From: Mallotus nudiflorus
Lineage: Eukaryota > Streptophyta > Magnoliopsida > Malpighiales > Euphorbiaceae
Direction: 5' to 3'
NCBI GenBank assembly: GCA_947683625.1
Contig: CANTUR010000003.1
Span: 1,240,001 to 1,304,000, forward strand
Length of the DNA: 64,000 nt
The notes under the pieces are model-generated. The model was not told the DNA's origin, did no database searches, and worked only from the letters and a program-made list of their open reading frames with translations. The stretch's first letter is position 1. Each line of letters starts with the position of its first letter. A program made the translations under genes and the position numbers. Of the stretch, positions 1 through 12,082 are shown one piece after another.

Positions 1-2251
1 AAGAAAAATACATGCCTTTTCAAACATCAATACATCATTTTAAATGTATTAACCATCCCTATAATAAGCATCACAACCCGACCATAACATACAGGTTAGC
101 ACAAACTCACTCTTTAAGCACACTTAAATGCTAACCCTTTAACTACACTAACATAGAATGAACCTTCTTTCTTCACCACCCTGCAATCAAATGCCCTATT
201 TTTTTATTGTGTAATAAAAACAATCACAATCTTAAATTGTGTACCACGCCTCAGCACATTCTCACATCTCACATAGGGTGGTAATACACAAAACTAAATA
301 CCATTTTCATCAAATAATTAATCAAAACAATTTTATCACATTTATAATTCAATAAAGTATTCAAAATCAAACCATTTCTCATCATAATTCAAAGGAATGA
401 AATCAAAATTATTATAATCTCATTTAAATCATTGAGCATCCAAAATAATGTCAAATCATATTACCAAAACAAGCTTATAGTAATAATATATTTAACTTGT
501 AAATTGAAAGCTTGAAATTAAAACTTGTAATTCAAATATCAACAAGGGTCAATTGAAACCATTATAAAACAAAAATTATGGTTCATAAAACAACATTTAA
601 ATTATCAAATTATTACTATTATAAAAAGATTTAAAGGGCTTGAACATCTACTCATAAAAACAGCTTACAAACACATAAATCCAGTTCATCGAATTTACTT
701 AACTTGCACATGCACTTCCATTGCCCTTTCCAATACCTAACAGATACAATTTCACTTATAAATCATCAATGTAATAATCTTACATGCTAATCTAACCATG
801 CAGCCCCCAAATGATATACATAAAATGCAATAAAGCTCAATTCTACAAATCAGCTTCATTGACTCTAAAATAGCTATTTTTAGGCCTAAATTATAAAAAT
901 TGCTCCGACCTGTAGAAAATGAATTTTAACCTCAAATTTTCAACCAGACCTAGTCTTTATGTCTAGTACTTTTAATAAAAATTCATTTCCATTCGATAAC
1001 CACAAATAAAATTATAAAGGTCACATTACAAGCAGCTTAATTATTCAAACAAATTGAGCAATAAAAGGTACAAGTCTATTAGACCACTATTAAAACATAA
1101 TTACATCTTCATCAAAACTATAAAGTTTTAAAGAACTCTTTCAATTTTTCTTAGAATCAAGATAAATAGAATTTTCAGTTTCCTAGCTCAAGATGTACCA
1201 AAAGAATCTAGACTAGTTTTAACTCATGAACTCTATAAACCTAGTTTGCATAATCAAAATAGCTACTTTCAAAGCTGACTTTGAAAAATTGCTAGGACTT
1301 ATAGGAAAGGAATTTTGATTTGAAATTTTAATCAATCATAGATCTATATGTCTAGAACATATTATAAAAATTTTACACCAATTGGGCACCCACAAATAGA
1401 GTTATATATAATGAATTATAACTAGCTCAAAGAAATTGATAGACTAAGCAATAAAATATTTTCTCTTATTACTCTAATGTAGAGACTACATTAGATCAAG
1501 CTTAAAGAGGACAAATTTTAGGTAATTCTTCAGAGGTTTTAGATCATTAAATAACACTTAATTTAAAGTTCTCTATATCAAGATATGATTGAATTATAGA
1601 GAGTGATAATATAGACTTTAAGAACCCTAAATTAAATCAGCCAAAAAACTTAAAATTACTTACCAATTCAATCAATAAAGTTTTTGGGAAGATGATTAAT
1701 GGCTTGAAATTTCTTTACAGCTCTTGATTCAACTTGAAAAAGATTAACTCCTTAGAAGAATCAAATAGTTTTTTAGTTCTCCCTTCTTTTTCTTTTCTAA
1801 GTGTTATTTTCTCTTTCTTTCTTTTTTTTATTAGATGCACCTGAGCCACGAATTGGATAGGATGCAACCCTAATTTGGATAAATCAACATATAAAATATC
1901 CATTTAGATACTTAATGAAATGGTTTTGTTACCTATACAACTTCAAACTTCCAAATGTTTTAATCTAGGCCAATCATTATTTCAATTTGAGTCCTTATCT
2001 TTTGCTAACATTAAATTTCTTATCCTTTACTTCAATTTAACCTCATATCCTTATTATTCTCAATATTTTATTATTTTGAGTGTCACTAAAATTCAAAAAT
2101 TTTTGCTCTTTAATCAAGTATAAGTCATGGCTAAACTCGAAACACTAGCTTAACTATATATACTAGCTTATACTTAAATTTAATCAATATATATATAAAT
2201 GCAACATATAATGAATGCAAATGTACTTAGAATTAGGGTACGAATGTGACA
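1..2251 (-). repeat. 3' LTR of Ty3/Gypsy element (truncated by window edge)
   Basis: This stretch is a close copy of 17232-19501 throughout; for example both copies hold the stretch around the 'acatagggtggtaatacac' string. It ends at 2251 with a TGTGACA end, which is the inverted partner of the TGTCACACC start seen at 16474. Immediately inside (2252-2270) the sequence read on the minus strand is purine-rich (AAGGTGAAGAA), as expected of a polypurine tract. The element therefore runs on the minus strand and this is its 3' LTR. About 760 bases corresponding to 16474-17231 lie outside the window. The short ATG ORFs at 1715-2123 are not genes. Confidence 0.85.
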
Positions 2252-3143
2252 ATTCTTCACCTTAAAAAGAGTTTCATCTTCAAAATTTGATGCATTCTCA
2301 CTACACTTATCTTATAATGGGGATCACCAATGTTGGATAATATCATCTCATATCTTCCTCTAATAAGTTAATTCTTCGAGATCATTTTAACTATGAAAAT
2401 CATTTTATTTCATAATAAATTTTGATCCCTAACTAGGAAGTTTTTATACACATTTAGACATGATATATGCTATATGACTCCTTAAAGTAATATAGACAAT
2501 TATCATTGCATTTATAAGAATAAATTCCAAAAATTGTTCCTTATAAGGTTTGACAACATCTACAATTCTAAAGCCTTAACTATGGTTATCACCATGATCT
2601 TTACCAATGAACTAACCCTAGTTTTGTTGATCCCTACATCAAAATAAATCAACATTAACCTTAAACCATGCAATGATATGTTTAAGAATATTGACTATAT
2701 AATACATTAATATTCTTAGCAGATAGAATATTAAATCATCAATTATTGTCCATAAAATTTCTATTTCCTTCAAAGTGGAATATCTTTGAAATATTATACA
2801 GACTTTCAAAAATGACATTTTAGACTATCACTTTTAACTCGATCTCATTCTTTTTTAAATCATGTTTCAACTCCTATATTATAAAAGAAAATTTTACTAT
2901 ACTATGAAACATATATAGTTCCATCCACTAATAGATGTGTAGTTTTAAGTAGACTCAGTATTGTCTTTAATGTCTATCAACTATATATTCATAACTAGCC
3001 TTAAATTCTTAATTATAATATCTCTAAGGATAATCAACCATTAAATATTACTTATGTTCTCACAAATTATATTCTTATAAATCATTTCTACCAAACCTTA
3101 TCTTTCATCATAATTCATTCATGTATCTTAGAATGTAATAAAT
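2252..3143 (-). mobile_element. Gypsy interior remnant, 3' side
   Basis: This is the part of the outer Gypsy element between its polypurine tract and the nested Copia insertion. It is AT-rich and I see no coding remnant in any frame. It is contiguous with 13413 in the pre-insertion element, because the Copia insertion site duplication CAAAC lies at 3144-3148 and again at 13408-13412. Confidence 0.7.
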
Positions 3144-3148
3144 CAAAC

Positions 3149-4487
3149 TGAAAGAGTCCTAAAGGGGGGCTGAATAGGACTATCGAACAAAAATGGAAAA
3201 TTAAAGGAATTATTTGCAAGAAGTGAGTAAGAGTAGAGAAGGAAGAATAATGAACACAAATATTTAAGGAGTTTGGATTCAACAATAATCCTACGTCTCC
3301 ACCTAACTTATCCCCAAGTTAGGATTTTTTAATCACCCATAATCTTATTAAGAAGATTGAGAATACACAAGAGTTTTATGGCTCACTCTTACAACCTTAC
3401 AATCTTGAGTTTTCAAGGCTCACTCAAAAACCAAATTCCCATGTGTTTTAATGGCTAAACACTTAAACCAATTCCTTTAGAATAGAATCTCACTTCCCAT
3501 TTCTAAACCTAAAAAATAGAAGAATAAGAATGCCTATTCTAATCACTCACCAACTCTCACAAGAGTTATACATAAAGAATTTGATTAAAATAAAGTTTTA
3601 GAGCTCAATTGAATTCTTAAGAAAATTATGAATGATAAAACAAGTTTTCTTAACCTTTCAATTGAATTCTAAGTTGTGTTTATATAGAAAAATACTCAAA
3701 AATGTAGTTTTTGGATGTATTAATCATGTCTCCAATGTTTAGAATTGATTTGGAATTAATTCTTGAACTTATGATAGCTCAAGGGCTACTCACGAGCGCC
3801 TCACGACTGAATAGTGCTCATGAGGGGTGAAATTATAGTCGTTGCCTTCAAAAATTCCCATTGGAATGTTGTCAGGGGTATGCTCATGACTAGGTCACAA
3901 GCCACCAGCTCGTGAGGAGTGCTCGTTAGGAGCACTGCCATCTTTTGGCAAAAATGTGCTCCAAATACTCCATTGACGGACTGCTCGTGACCACTTCAAA
4001 AGATGCTCATGAACGGGACTGAAGACGATTGATTCAGCCAAAACTTTCTTCATAAAAGTTATAGATAATTGTCTTATCTTTCCATAAAACTTTGAATCAC
4101 CTCATTTGAACATCTTTATATCAATATATTGTTGAATTACCAAGAGCTGTGCAAACTGAAATGCAAGCTTCATATGCTAACTTTGACTGAATATTTTCAT
4201 ACCCAAATGAACTTGGATTTTGATGAGAAAGCATAATTTAGAAAGCTTAAGATGTATACTTTAAAATTTAGAGAAGCTCATTTTTATATTTAAGAGCTCT
4301 AAATATGTCAAAATCCTTCTTCAATCCCAGAGGTTCAATGAGCCCGAAAAGTCACTATTCACCCAAAAATGTATATGCTTGGTATATATTTGGTATATAA
4401 TTCCCTACACACTTAATTGAAATTATTAGTATAAAAATTTTTTATCAAAGTCCAAAATTAGGAGTTTGATCATGGAAATGGTCAACA
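3149..4487 (-). repeat. 3' LTR of nested Copia
   Basis: 1339 bp, starting at TGAAAGAGTCCT and ending GGTCAACA as read on the plus strand. It aligns end to end with 12083-13407, with scattered substitutions and small indels, including a ~14-base difference near 3918-3936. Around 3785-4020 it holds repeated GCTCRYGA-type half-palindromes (CTCACGAG, CTCGTGAG). Confidence 0.92.
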
Positions 4488-4501
4488 ATCTCCCCTTTTT
4501 T
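4488..4501 (-). promoter_or_regulatory. Polypurine tract of nested Copia
   Basis: Read on the minus strand this is AAAAAAGGGGAGAT directly next to the 3' LTR, the position where plus-strand priming occurs in LTR retrotransposons. Confidence 0.85.
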
Positions 4502-5851
4502 GGCTTTGACAACCAATTTGAAAAGATGATAAATAATATGTGTGTGTGTGTGTAAAACAAATAACATGTATAAGCATATTAAATAAAAATAGCTCCCCTT
4601 TTCAAATTAAACAGATGCAAAATAAGAAATAATTTTTCTCCCCCTTAACATGTGCATAAATTCAATATTTATCTTGTATTAGAGCATATAAATAAATGAA
4701 TTATCATAGCATATATAAGGGTTTAACAAATATATTCCTTAAAAAAATATATTTCTTTATTTCTCCTCCTTATTAGACATGATAAGAAATATAAATAAAT
4801 TTTATTATCCTCCTTGTCAAAAATAAAGACAACATAATAAGTTATCAAACAACATGGCCTAACATAACAAATGATGATAATATGATTATTAAAAAATGTT
4901 AGACAACATGAAGGAAATAATTTTAAACATATATGAGGTAGTGCTACTATAATGCATCACAAAATAGTATATATGCTATATTCAAACATCACATGATCAT
5001 GTAGAATCAATCATACATAATCATGTGGTACTTAGAATATCATAAACACAATTATTTATCCCCTAAGTACATAGCTTCTTCTTCCCCTTTGTCAAAGACA
5101 AAAATAAAAGAGAGAGATATGAGGGGAAATATGACCTAAAGGAGCCAAAAATACTAAAAGGAATAAAAGATCAAGAACCAAAACAATGCAAACAAAGATA
5201 TGCAAAATCTTTATGAAATACATGTCATTCAATATGTGCATAAACGTTGCATGAATAAGCTCAATTAATATTCATGCAAAAAAAAAATTCATGTCATATA
5301 TAAACAAAGTAAGCAAAACAAGGTTTTTTATCATAAGGACAAAAACTAGCCATACTTACATTGTTATTATGCATGAGAAAAAGAATTATGTGAAATAAAT
5401 TCAAATAATTTTCTCCCCCTATTTCAATGGATTTTAAAAAATATTGATATTAAGGACACACTATCACATAGTTATGTCACTTACATAAACACATCTTTGA
5501 AAAAAATTTCCCTTAAAAGAAATTAACTAGGTACGCCTGCAAACTCAATTATTTTTCCTCCTTTATCAAAATGCAAAGATAGACCAAATCTTAAAAATAT
5601 CCATGCATTATCAAAGATAAAAACAATTTCTAAGAAAACATAAAAATTAAACAAACTCAAAAATTTTCTCCCCCTTTGTCAAAATGCAAATAAAATTGCA
5701 TTAAAATGAGAAAGAGTTTGAAAGATTTTTGAAGAAGTTTAATTTAAAATGTAATTGATTAAAAGTGAAGGGAAATTGAGTGGTATTTATACAAAAAAAA
5801 ATTGTAAAGAATTCAAAAAAGTAAAAAAAATGAAAAATGAACCAAACCATT

Positions 5852-5970
5852 GCTCACGAGCGGTTCATGAGCGATCTGCTCGTGAGCGTCACTCGTGAGT
5901 AGTACTAGTTCTTTCAGAACCGCTCCTCACGAGCGGTTTGCTCGTGCCCAGCTCATGAGCAGTTCTGGAT
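5852..5970. repeat. Cluster of GCTCACGAG/CTCGTGAGC palindromic motifs
   Basis: About eight near copies of a 9-10 base half-palindromic motif occur within 120 bases, in both orientations. The same motif is repeated in both LTRs at 3785-4020 and 12720-12930. The density in an otherwise AT-rich element suggests a conserved cis-acting array. Confidence 0.7.
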
Positions 5971-6185
5971 GCCCAGACCGCAACGGTCAGGAACTCAATG
6001 GCTCGTGACAAAAATTGTCGTTTGATCCTTGCACTTTAAAATTAATTGCAATTTAGTCCAAAAAAGCTAACAAATAGGTCCTTTACCATAAAATTAATTA
6101 TACAATTAAAATAAATGATAGTTAAAACAAATATTTTTGACATAAATAAATAAGTCAAAGAGAAAATTTTGCAAATATGTAAAAA

Positions 6186-6194
6186 TTATTATTA

Positions 6195-6255
<61 letters not shown>
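6186..6255. repeat. (ATT)n microsatellite
   Basis: A nearly perfect ATT array of about 70 bases in the non-coding 3' region of the Copia element. The isoleucine-rich ORF over it is an artefact. Confidence 0.95.
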
Positions 6256-6860
6256 TTAAAAAATAACACTAAAAATAAGCCAAAAAATATAAAGCATGAA
6301 TTTAGAAAAAAATCTTACAGCTCAAGGTTTATATCCAAAAAATATTCAAAAAATAAATCGAACATAAACTGACGAAAAAACACACTTAACAGCTCAAAAC
6401 TTAGACACATAAAGTATACTGAAAATAAACCAAACAGAAACTGGCATAAAATGAATTAAAAAATAGACTAACAGCTCAAAACTTTGATACATAAAGTATA
6501 CTGAAAATAAACCAAACATAAACTATCATGAAAATACACAAAAAAAATTGTTGAGGAGGAGAAATATTTATGCAAAATTAAAATAATTAATTAATTGAAT
6601 TTAGCTCAATAATTGATTATTATTTTGCAAAATAGAAGGGCTTTTGAAAAAAAAATTTGAATGAATCCATATAGATCCAAATCAAATAAAATTAGTACAA
6701 AGATCATGCAAATGGGAAATACAATATATCATGTATATGAAGTAATTTTGCTAAAGCAAATACTTCTAAAACAAAATATATATATGATGCTGAAAATAAT
6801 TTTTCTAAAGAACATGATCACATAAGAATCCAAACATCAATTCATCAATTCAACAAGTGA

Positions 6861-7520
6861 TCAAGACAAGCTTAACCCAACAATCATACCAAGTTCATGC
6901 TTAATAAAATTCAATCTTTCCTCACAAAGAGGCTTGGTAAAGATGTCTGCTAATTGATGATTAGTATCAACAAAATCAAGAAAAATATCACCATTTTGCA
7001 CATGATCACGCAAGAAATGATGTCTAATGTTAATATGCTTAGCTCTAGAATGTTTAATGGGATTCTTAATAAGGTTTCTAGCACTTGTATTATCACACTT
7101 AATTGGAATGTGATTAATATCAATGCCATAGTCCAAAAGTTATTGTTTTTGCCATAGAACTTTGGTGCAACAACAACTAGCTACCACATATTCTGCTTCA
7201 GCGGTGGACAAGGCAACAAAAACTTATTTCTTACTAAACTAAGAAACTAAGCAATTTCCTAAAATTTAACAAGTTCTGCAAGTGCTTTTTCTATCTAGTA
7301 GGCTACCGGCAAAATCAACATCAGAATAACTAATCAAGTTAAAGGAAGAACTCCTAGGATACCAAAGTCCTAAATGCAATGTACCATAAAGATATTTAAA
7401 AATTCTTTTGATAGCATTTAAATAAGACTCTCTAGGACTTGATTGAAATCTAGCACACAAGTAAATAGTAAACATAATATTGGGTCTACTAGCGGTTAAA
7501 TAAAGAAGGGATCTGATCAT
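6861..7520 (-). pseudogene. Copia RNase H domain (and end of RT), frameshifted
   Basis: From 7520 the translation contains RT-tail/RNase H sequence: SLLYLTASRPNIMF, then ISYSDVDFAGSLLDRKST, where D is expected in the first RNase H motif. A frame break follows near 7270. The ALSTAEAEY motif is readable in another frame near 7190-7210. The C-terminal part (7136-6861) holds CDNTSARNLIKNP and HINIRHHFLRDHV, then the usual VDTNHQLADIFTKPL ending and a stop after GMIVGLSLS. The domain is recognisable over its full length but lies in at least three frames, so no single polypeptide results. Confidence 0.85.
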
Positions 7521-7529
7521 ACCTCTAAA

Positions 7530-8371
7530 TCACTTTTCATCAATCGGTTTGCCATTCTCATCCTTGTTGAGTTTGGTTGTAGTACTCATTGGAGTTTTGC
7601 TTGATTTAGCTCCATCCATTCCAAACTTCTTGAGAATGTCCCTTGCATATTTGATTTGATTGATGAAAATCCCACCTTCATATTGCTTGATTTGAAGTCC
7701 AAGAAAGAACTTGAGTTCACCCATCATACTCATCTCAAATTCTCCTTACATTAGTTTAGAAAATTCCTCACACAAGCAATGGTTAGTAGCACTAAAAATA
7801 ATATCATCAACATAAATTTGAACAATTAATAAATCGTGCTTGGATTTCTTTATGAAAAGAGTTGTGTCAACCTTTCCTTTAGAGAAACCTTTCTCTAATA
7901 AAAAGTTATTCAATCTTTCATACCAAGCTCTTGGAGCTTGTTTCAATCCATACAATGCTTTTGATAATTTAAAACATGATTTGGAGAGTTAAAATTTTCA
8001 AAACCCGGAGGTTGTTCAACATATACCTCCTCTTCAATAAAGCCATTTAAAAATGCACTTTTAACAGCCATTTGATAAAGTTTAAAATCCATGTATGATG
8101 CAAATGCAAGTAACATCCTAATAGCTTCTAACCTTGCAATGGGGGCAAAGGTTTCATCATAATCAATTCATTCCCCTTGATTATAACCTTTACTTACTAG
8201 TCTAGCTTTATTCCTAGTTATGACACCTTGTTCATTCATCTTATTTCTAAACACCCATTTGGTGCCAATAATAGGATGATTTTTAGGTCTAGGAACCAAG
8301 ATCCAAACCTTGTTCCTCTCAAATTGATTTAACTCTTCTTGCATAGCAAAGACCCAAAATTCATCACTCAA
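7530..8371 (-). pseudogene. Copia reverse transcriptase, broken
   Basis: Read downwards from 8371: the RT start (VWILVPRPKNHPIIGTKWVF), a stop after SKGYNQGE where the usual sequence continues, then DYDETFAPIARLEAIR and YQMAVKSAFLNG, and after a one-base frame change YGLKQAPRAWYERL, VQIYVDDIIFSAT and ELKFFLGLQIKQ. The YVDD catalytic pair is intact. The first catalytic aspartate, normally in QMDVKSAFLNG, reads alanine here (codon GCT, near 8069). Stops at about 8166, 7744 and 7528 and the frameshift near 7980 also disable it. Confidence 0.88.
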
Positions 8372-8539
8372 AGCATCATTAACATTTTTTGGTTCAATTT
8401 GAGAAATGAAAGCTAACTTAACAATAGACTTAAGTTTAGCTCTAGTAGTTACCCCTTTTGTAGTGTCACCTATAATGAGGTCTTGAGGGTGAGCTTTCTT
8501 GAATTACCAATCCTTTGGAAGTTCATCCTTTAAGGTAGG

Positions 8540-9970
8540 TTAAGGTGTCTCCTCATTTTCCTTCTTACTTGGATCTTCAAGTTCCAAAGGCTTACTAGTT
8601 TTTTCTTTTTGTGTTTCCACAATCTCATTGTCACCTACAAGATCATCAATACTACAAACATCCTTTCTAGGATAAAGTGAGTTTAATTGATCAAATACCA
8701 CATGCATTGACTCTTCAACTACTAGAGTTCTCTTATTAAAGACTCTATATGCTTTGCTAGAGATGGAATAGCCTAGGAAAATTCCTTCATTGGCTTTGGA
8801 ATCAAATTTCCCAATATTATCCTTAGTGTTTAATATAAAGCACTTGCATCCAAATACTCTTAGATATGAGATTTTGGGTTTTCTATTGTTCCATAGCTTA
8901 TAAGATGTTTTATTTAAAATTGGTCTTTTGAAAACTCGATTTGAAATATAACAAGATGTGTTAACAGCTTCCGCCCAAAAGTATAGAGGAAAATTATACT
9001 CATGAAGCATTGTTCTAGCCATTTCCATAAGAGTTCTATTTTTCCTTTCAACTACCCTATTTTTTTGAGGAGTTCTAGGAGATGAAAATGTATGAGAAAT
9101 ACCATTTTCATTAAAATAGTTTTTGAAAAATTCATTTTCAAATTCGGTTCCATGATCACTTCTAATGGATGAAATACAAAAACCTTTTTCTTTTTTAACT
9201 CTTTTTGAAAAATTTTTAAAAGCTTTAAATGCATCATTCTTATGAGCAAGAAAACACAACCAAGTGTATCTAGAGTAATCATCAACCAATACATAAGCAT
9301 AGTGCATTCCACCAAGACTAGCAACTCTAGTTAGTCTAAACAAATCCATATGTATAAGTTCAAGTGGTCTATAAGTGGACACTACATTTTTTAGCTTAAA
9401 TGAAGACTTAGATTGTTTTCCTTTTTGACAAGCATCATAAGGTTTATCCTTAGTGAATTCAAGCTTAGGTAAACTAATCATAAGTTCATGTTTACAAATA
9501 TCATTCAAAAGCTCAAAATTTGCATGTCTTAACCTTCTATGCCATGTCCATGTGTCATGGGAAATTGACATTAAGCATTTTATATCTTTGTTATCAATTT
9601 TATTCAAATCAATAACATAAATATTATCTACTCTTTCACCACTAAAAATTACTTTGTCTTCATCAAGACTACTAACAAAGCAATTTTTAGGATAGAAAGT
9701 CACTTTATTTCCTATATCACATAATTGACTTATACTTAGCAAATTATGTTTAAGACCACAAACAAACAACACATGATGTATAGATAAGGATTGAGGATTA
9801 CCTATTTCTCCAATGCCAATAATTTTTCCTTTTGCATTATCACTAAAGGTAACGTGTCCTCCATCCTTGGCATCAAGTTTGTTGAATTGCTCCTTATCTC
9901 CTGTCATGTGCCTTGAACATCCACTATCGAGATACCACTTGCTTTTTGTTCTTACAAATTTCAAGTACAC
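8540..9970 (-). pseudogene. Copia protease-integrase segment (476-codon open frame)
   Basis: This is the longest open frame of the element. Residues 12-23 carry WYLDSGCSRHMT, the aspartic protease active site region (DSG at 15-17). A GAG-pre-integrase zinc-binding segment follows (WHRRLRH ... DACQKGKQ). In it the first cysteine of the usual CDAC pair reads tyrosine (YDAC), so zinc binding is probably impaired. The integrase core follows, with HMDLF, then VLVDDYSRYTW, RSDHGTEF and an E in NRVVERKNRTLMEMAR as the D,D,E set, and the FGCKCFILN and GIFLGYS motifs near the C-terminus. The linker to RT is interrupted by stops just below 8540. The frame is open but the gene is not complete. Confidence 0.88.
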
Positions 9971-10579
9971 CTACATAAAATATTTTAAATGTTCTTTTGA
10001 ACCCAAACCTTTCTTGGTCTAGGTTGGTTAGTTTCAAGATAATCCAAAGGAAGTAAATTCATGTGCAGTTTTCTATAGAAGCATACATTATTGGTATGTC
10101 CTTTGATCATGCAATATGAACATACAACGTTTTAAATTTATTTCTCCTAGAATGAAATGCTTTTCTAGTGTGTGCAGCATGCCTTAGGTGTTGTGTGTGT
10201 CTATTATTTTGTGACATTGAGTGAGACATACATTGGCAATGGTGATGAGCATTTCGATAAGTTTATGCAATATGTTTATGTGCATTTTGTTGTGCAGCAT
10301 ACTTATTATAATATGTCTAGTGTACATATAAGCATGCTTAGGTTGAGGTGCTCTAGTTTGAGGCTTACCCCTTTATGTTAATGAAGGGTTAATCTTATGA
10401 AACTTTGCCTTGTTATTTGACACATGAGATTTTTTAGCTTAAATCTCATTAGAGGTTGAAGGAGTAGAATCATGTGAAGCTTTAATAAAAGTAATACGTG
10501 ATGAGGATGATGAAGACATTCCATTTTTTTATCCAATTCCATGGGTATCTCCATGAAATTTTTTAGAGTCAAGAAGACT

Positions 10580-10867
10580 ATCTAAATTTTCTTTTCCTCT
10601 TTTAAATTTAGCAATGGAATTTTTTAATTCTAAGACTTCATTAGAAAGATTATGATTTTCATTATTTGCTTTCTTAAGTTGGTCTTCCAAAGAATTAGAA
10701 GACTTAGCATCACTAACAAGTTTTTCATTTGATGCAATAAGTTTAGTAAATTCAATTTTTAAACATTCAAAATCCTTACTTAAGCTAGCTAACTCATGTT
10801 TATATTTTTTTTCTTCTTAGATAACAAACTTTTGCATTTAGCAAGCAATTTGCTCATAATAGAGCTC

Positions 10868-10916
<49 letters not shown>

Positions 10917-12031
10917 TATCACAATATTCATCACAATCATCAAAGGAAGAGTAAGAAGTGGATGGTACCTCATTTTCATTTTCAATGGCCATGAAGCAAA
11001 GATTGGCAACTTCTTGTTGTTCCTCTTCCTCTTCGGATTCGGAGGAATCATCCCAAGTAGATTTGAATGTCTGCTTCTTATCTTTTTCTCCTTTGCTCTT
11101 GAATTTAAGTTTGGGACATTCATTTCTAAAGTGTCCTGATTTCTTGCATTCATAGCAAGTAACCTCTTTTGTTTTCTTCCTTCCATCTCCTTCGAACTTC
11201 TTGTTGAAGTCCCTTATTCTTGAGAAATTTTTCTTTCTTAAGAACTTCTTGAAGTTCCTAGTGAGCATGGAAATGTCACCATCTTCATCACTAGAATCTT
11301 TAATACTTTCCTCTTCACTATCTTCTTAAAAAGCTTTTAGAGCAATGCTCTTTTTTCTTTTCTTCTTTCTCTTCTTGTTCTTCACCTCTTTGCTTGATGG
11401 TGAGCTCATATGTCAAGAGCTTACCAATAAGCACATCGGTTGATATAGTGGAGAGGTCTTGAGCCTCCTCAATTGAGGTAACACGAGATTTCCAATCCTT
11501 CTTAGGTAGGATTCTTAGAATCTTGTTGTTTACCTCTTCCTTGGAGAAATGTTTTTCAAGTTTCTTGAGAGTTGTGAGGAGAGCATTGAGACGGTTTGTC
11601 ATCTCCGTGATTGATTCTTGAGGCTTCATTTTGAAGAGCTCATATTCATACATATGAAGTTGAACCTTCTTACTTCTTACTTGAATGTTACCTTCATAAT
11701 GATTCTCCAAGGTCTCCCACATTTCTTTAGCCAAAATGCAATGTTAAAGCTTGCCTCCTTCTTCTCTTGTCATGGAGGAGACTAGAGTAATCATAGCCTT
11801 TTTATTTTTGTGATTTTCTTCCTTTTGATCAACACTCCATTGGCTTCTTACAAGTGTAGTTACCACACCATCAATGATAGTTACAGGTGGTTCCCAACCT
11901 CTTAGGACAATATCCCAAAGTTTGATGGAATTAAAATCAAGATATAATTCCATTTTGAATTTCCAATGTGGATAGTCACTACCATCAAAGAATGGTCTAA
12001 GAGAAGAGATGTTTTATGATTCACTCCTCAT
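10580..12031 (-). pseudogene. Copia gag with UBN2-type domain and zinc knuckle, several stops
   Basis: The likely start is the ATG whose complement lies at 12029-12031, about 40 bases below the primer-binding site. Five codons later there is a stop, then FFDGSDYPHWKFKMELYL, the usual gag N-terminus. A further stop follows REEGGKL (about 11743). Next come AKEMWETLENHYEGN, and a gag core with ITEMTNRL and VNNKILRILPKKDW. A frame change near 11300 leads to a CX2CX4HX4C zinc knuckle (CYECKKSGHFRNEC, about 11150-11110) and an acidic tail with 16 consecutive aspartates encoded by a (TCA)n-type repeat. The region after the acidic tail to 10580 is frameshifted. gag would coat the RNA in virus-like particles; this copy cannot make a full protein. 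Confidence 0.85.
10868..10916 (-). repeat. GAT triplet repeat encoding poly-Asp in gag
   Basis: An almost pure trinucleotide array lies inside the gag reading frame. Read on the minus strand it gives 16 aspartates in a row, embedded in an already acidic tail. Confidence 0.9.
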
Positions 12032-12068
12032 GATCTTATATTCTAGCAATGAAGTACCTAGAATTCAA

Positions 12069-12080
12069 GCTCTGATACCA
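12069..12080 (-). promoter_or_regulatory. Primer-binding site (initiator tRNA-Met) of nested Copia
   Basis: Minus-strand sequence TGGTATCAGAGC, two bases from the 5' LTR end at 12083. This is the standard site complementary to the 3' end of plant initiator methionine tRNA. Confidence 0.93.
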
Positions 12081-12082
12081 AT

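Larger units (their letters stand above)
4502..6860 (-). mobile_element. Long non-coding 3' region of the Copia element
   Basis: 2.36 kb between the RNase H end and the polypurine tract. Sireviruses often carry an env-like ORF or a long untranslated tail here; I see no supported ORF. At least six extra purine tracts on the minus strand resemble the real polypurine tract, for example near 4625-4645, 4761-4771, 5081-5092, 5411-5421, 5552-5562 and 5663-5682. Several are followed by the same TTTGTCAAA-like string. A cluster of CTCGTGAGC/GCTCACGAG palindromes lies at 5852-5970 and a long (ATT)n at 6186-6255. Confidence 0.7.

Noticed and set aside
6169..6372. 67-residue isoleucine-rich ORF
   Set aside because: It is a translation of the (ATT)n microsatellite.
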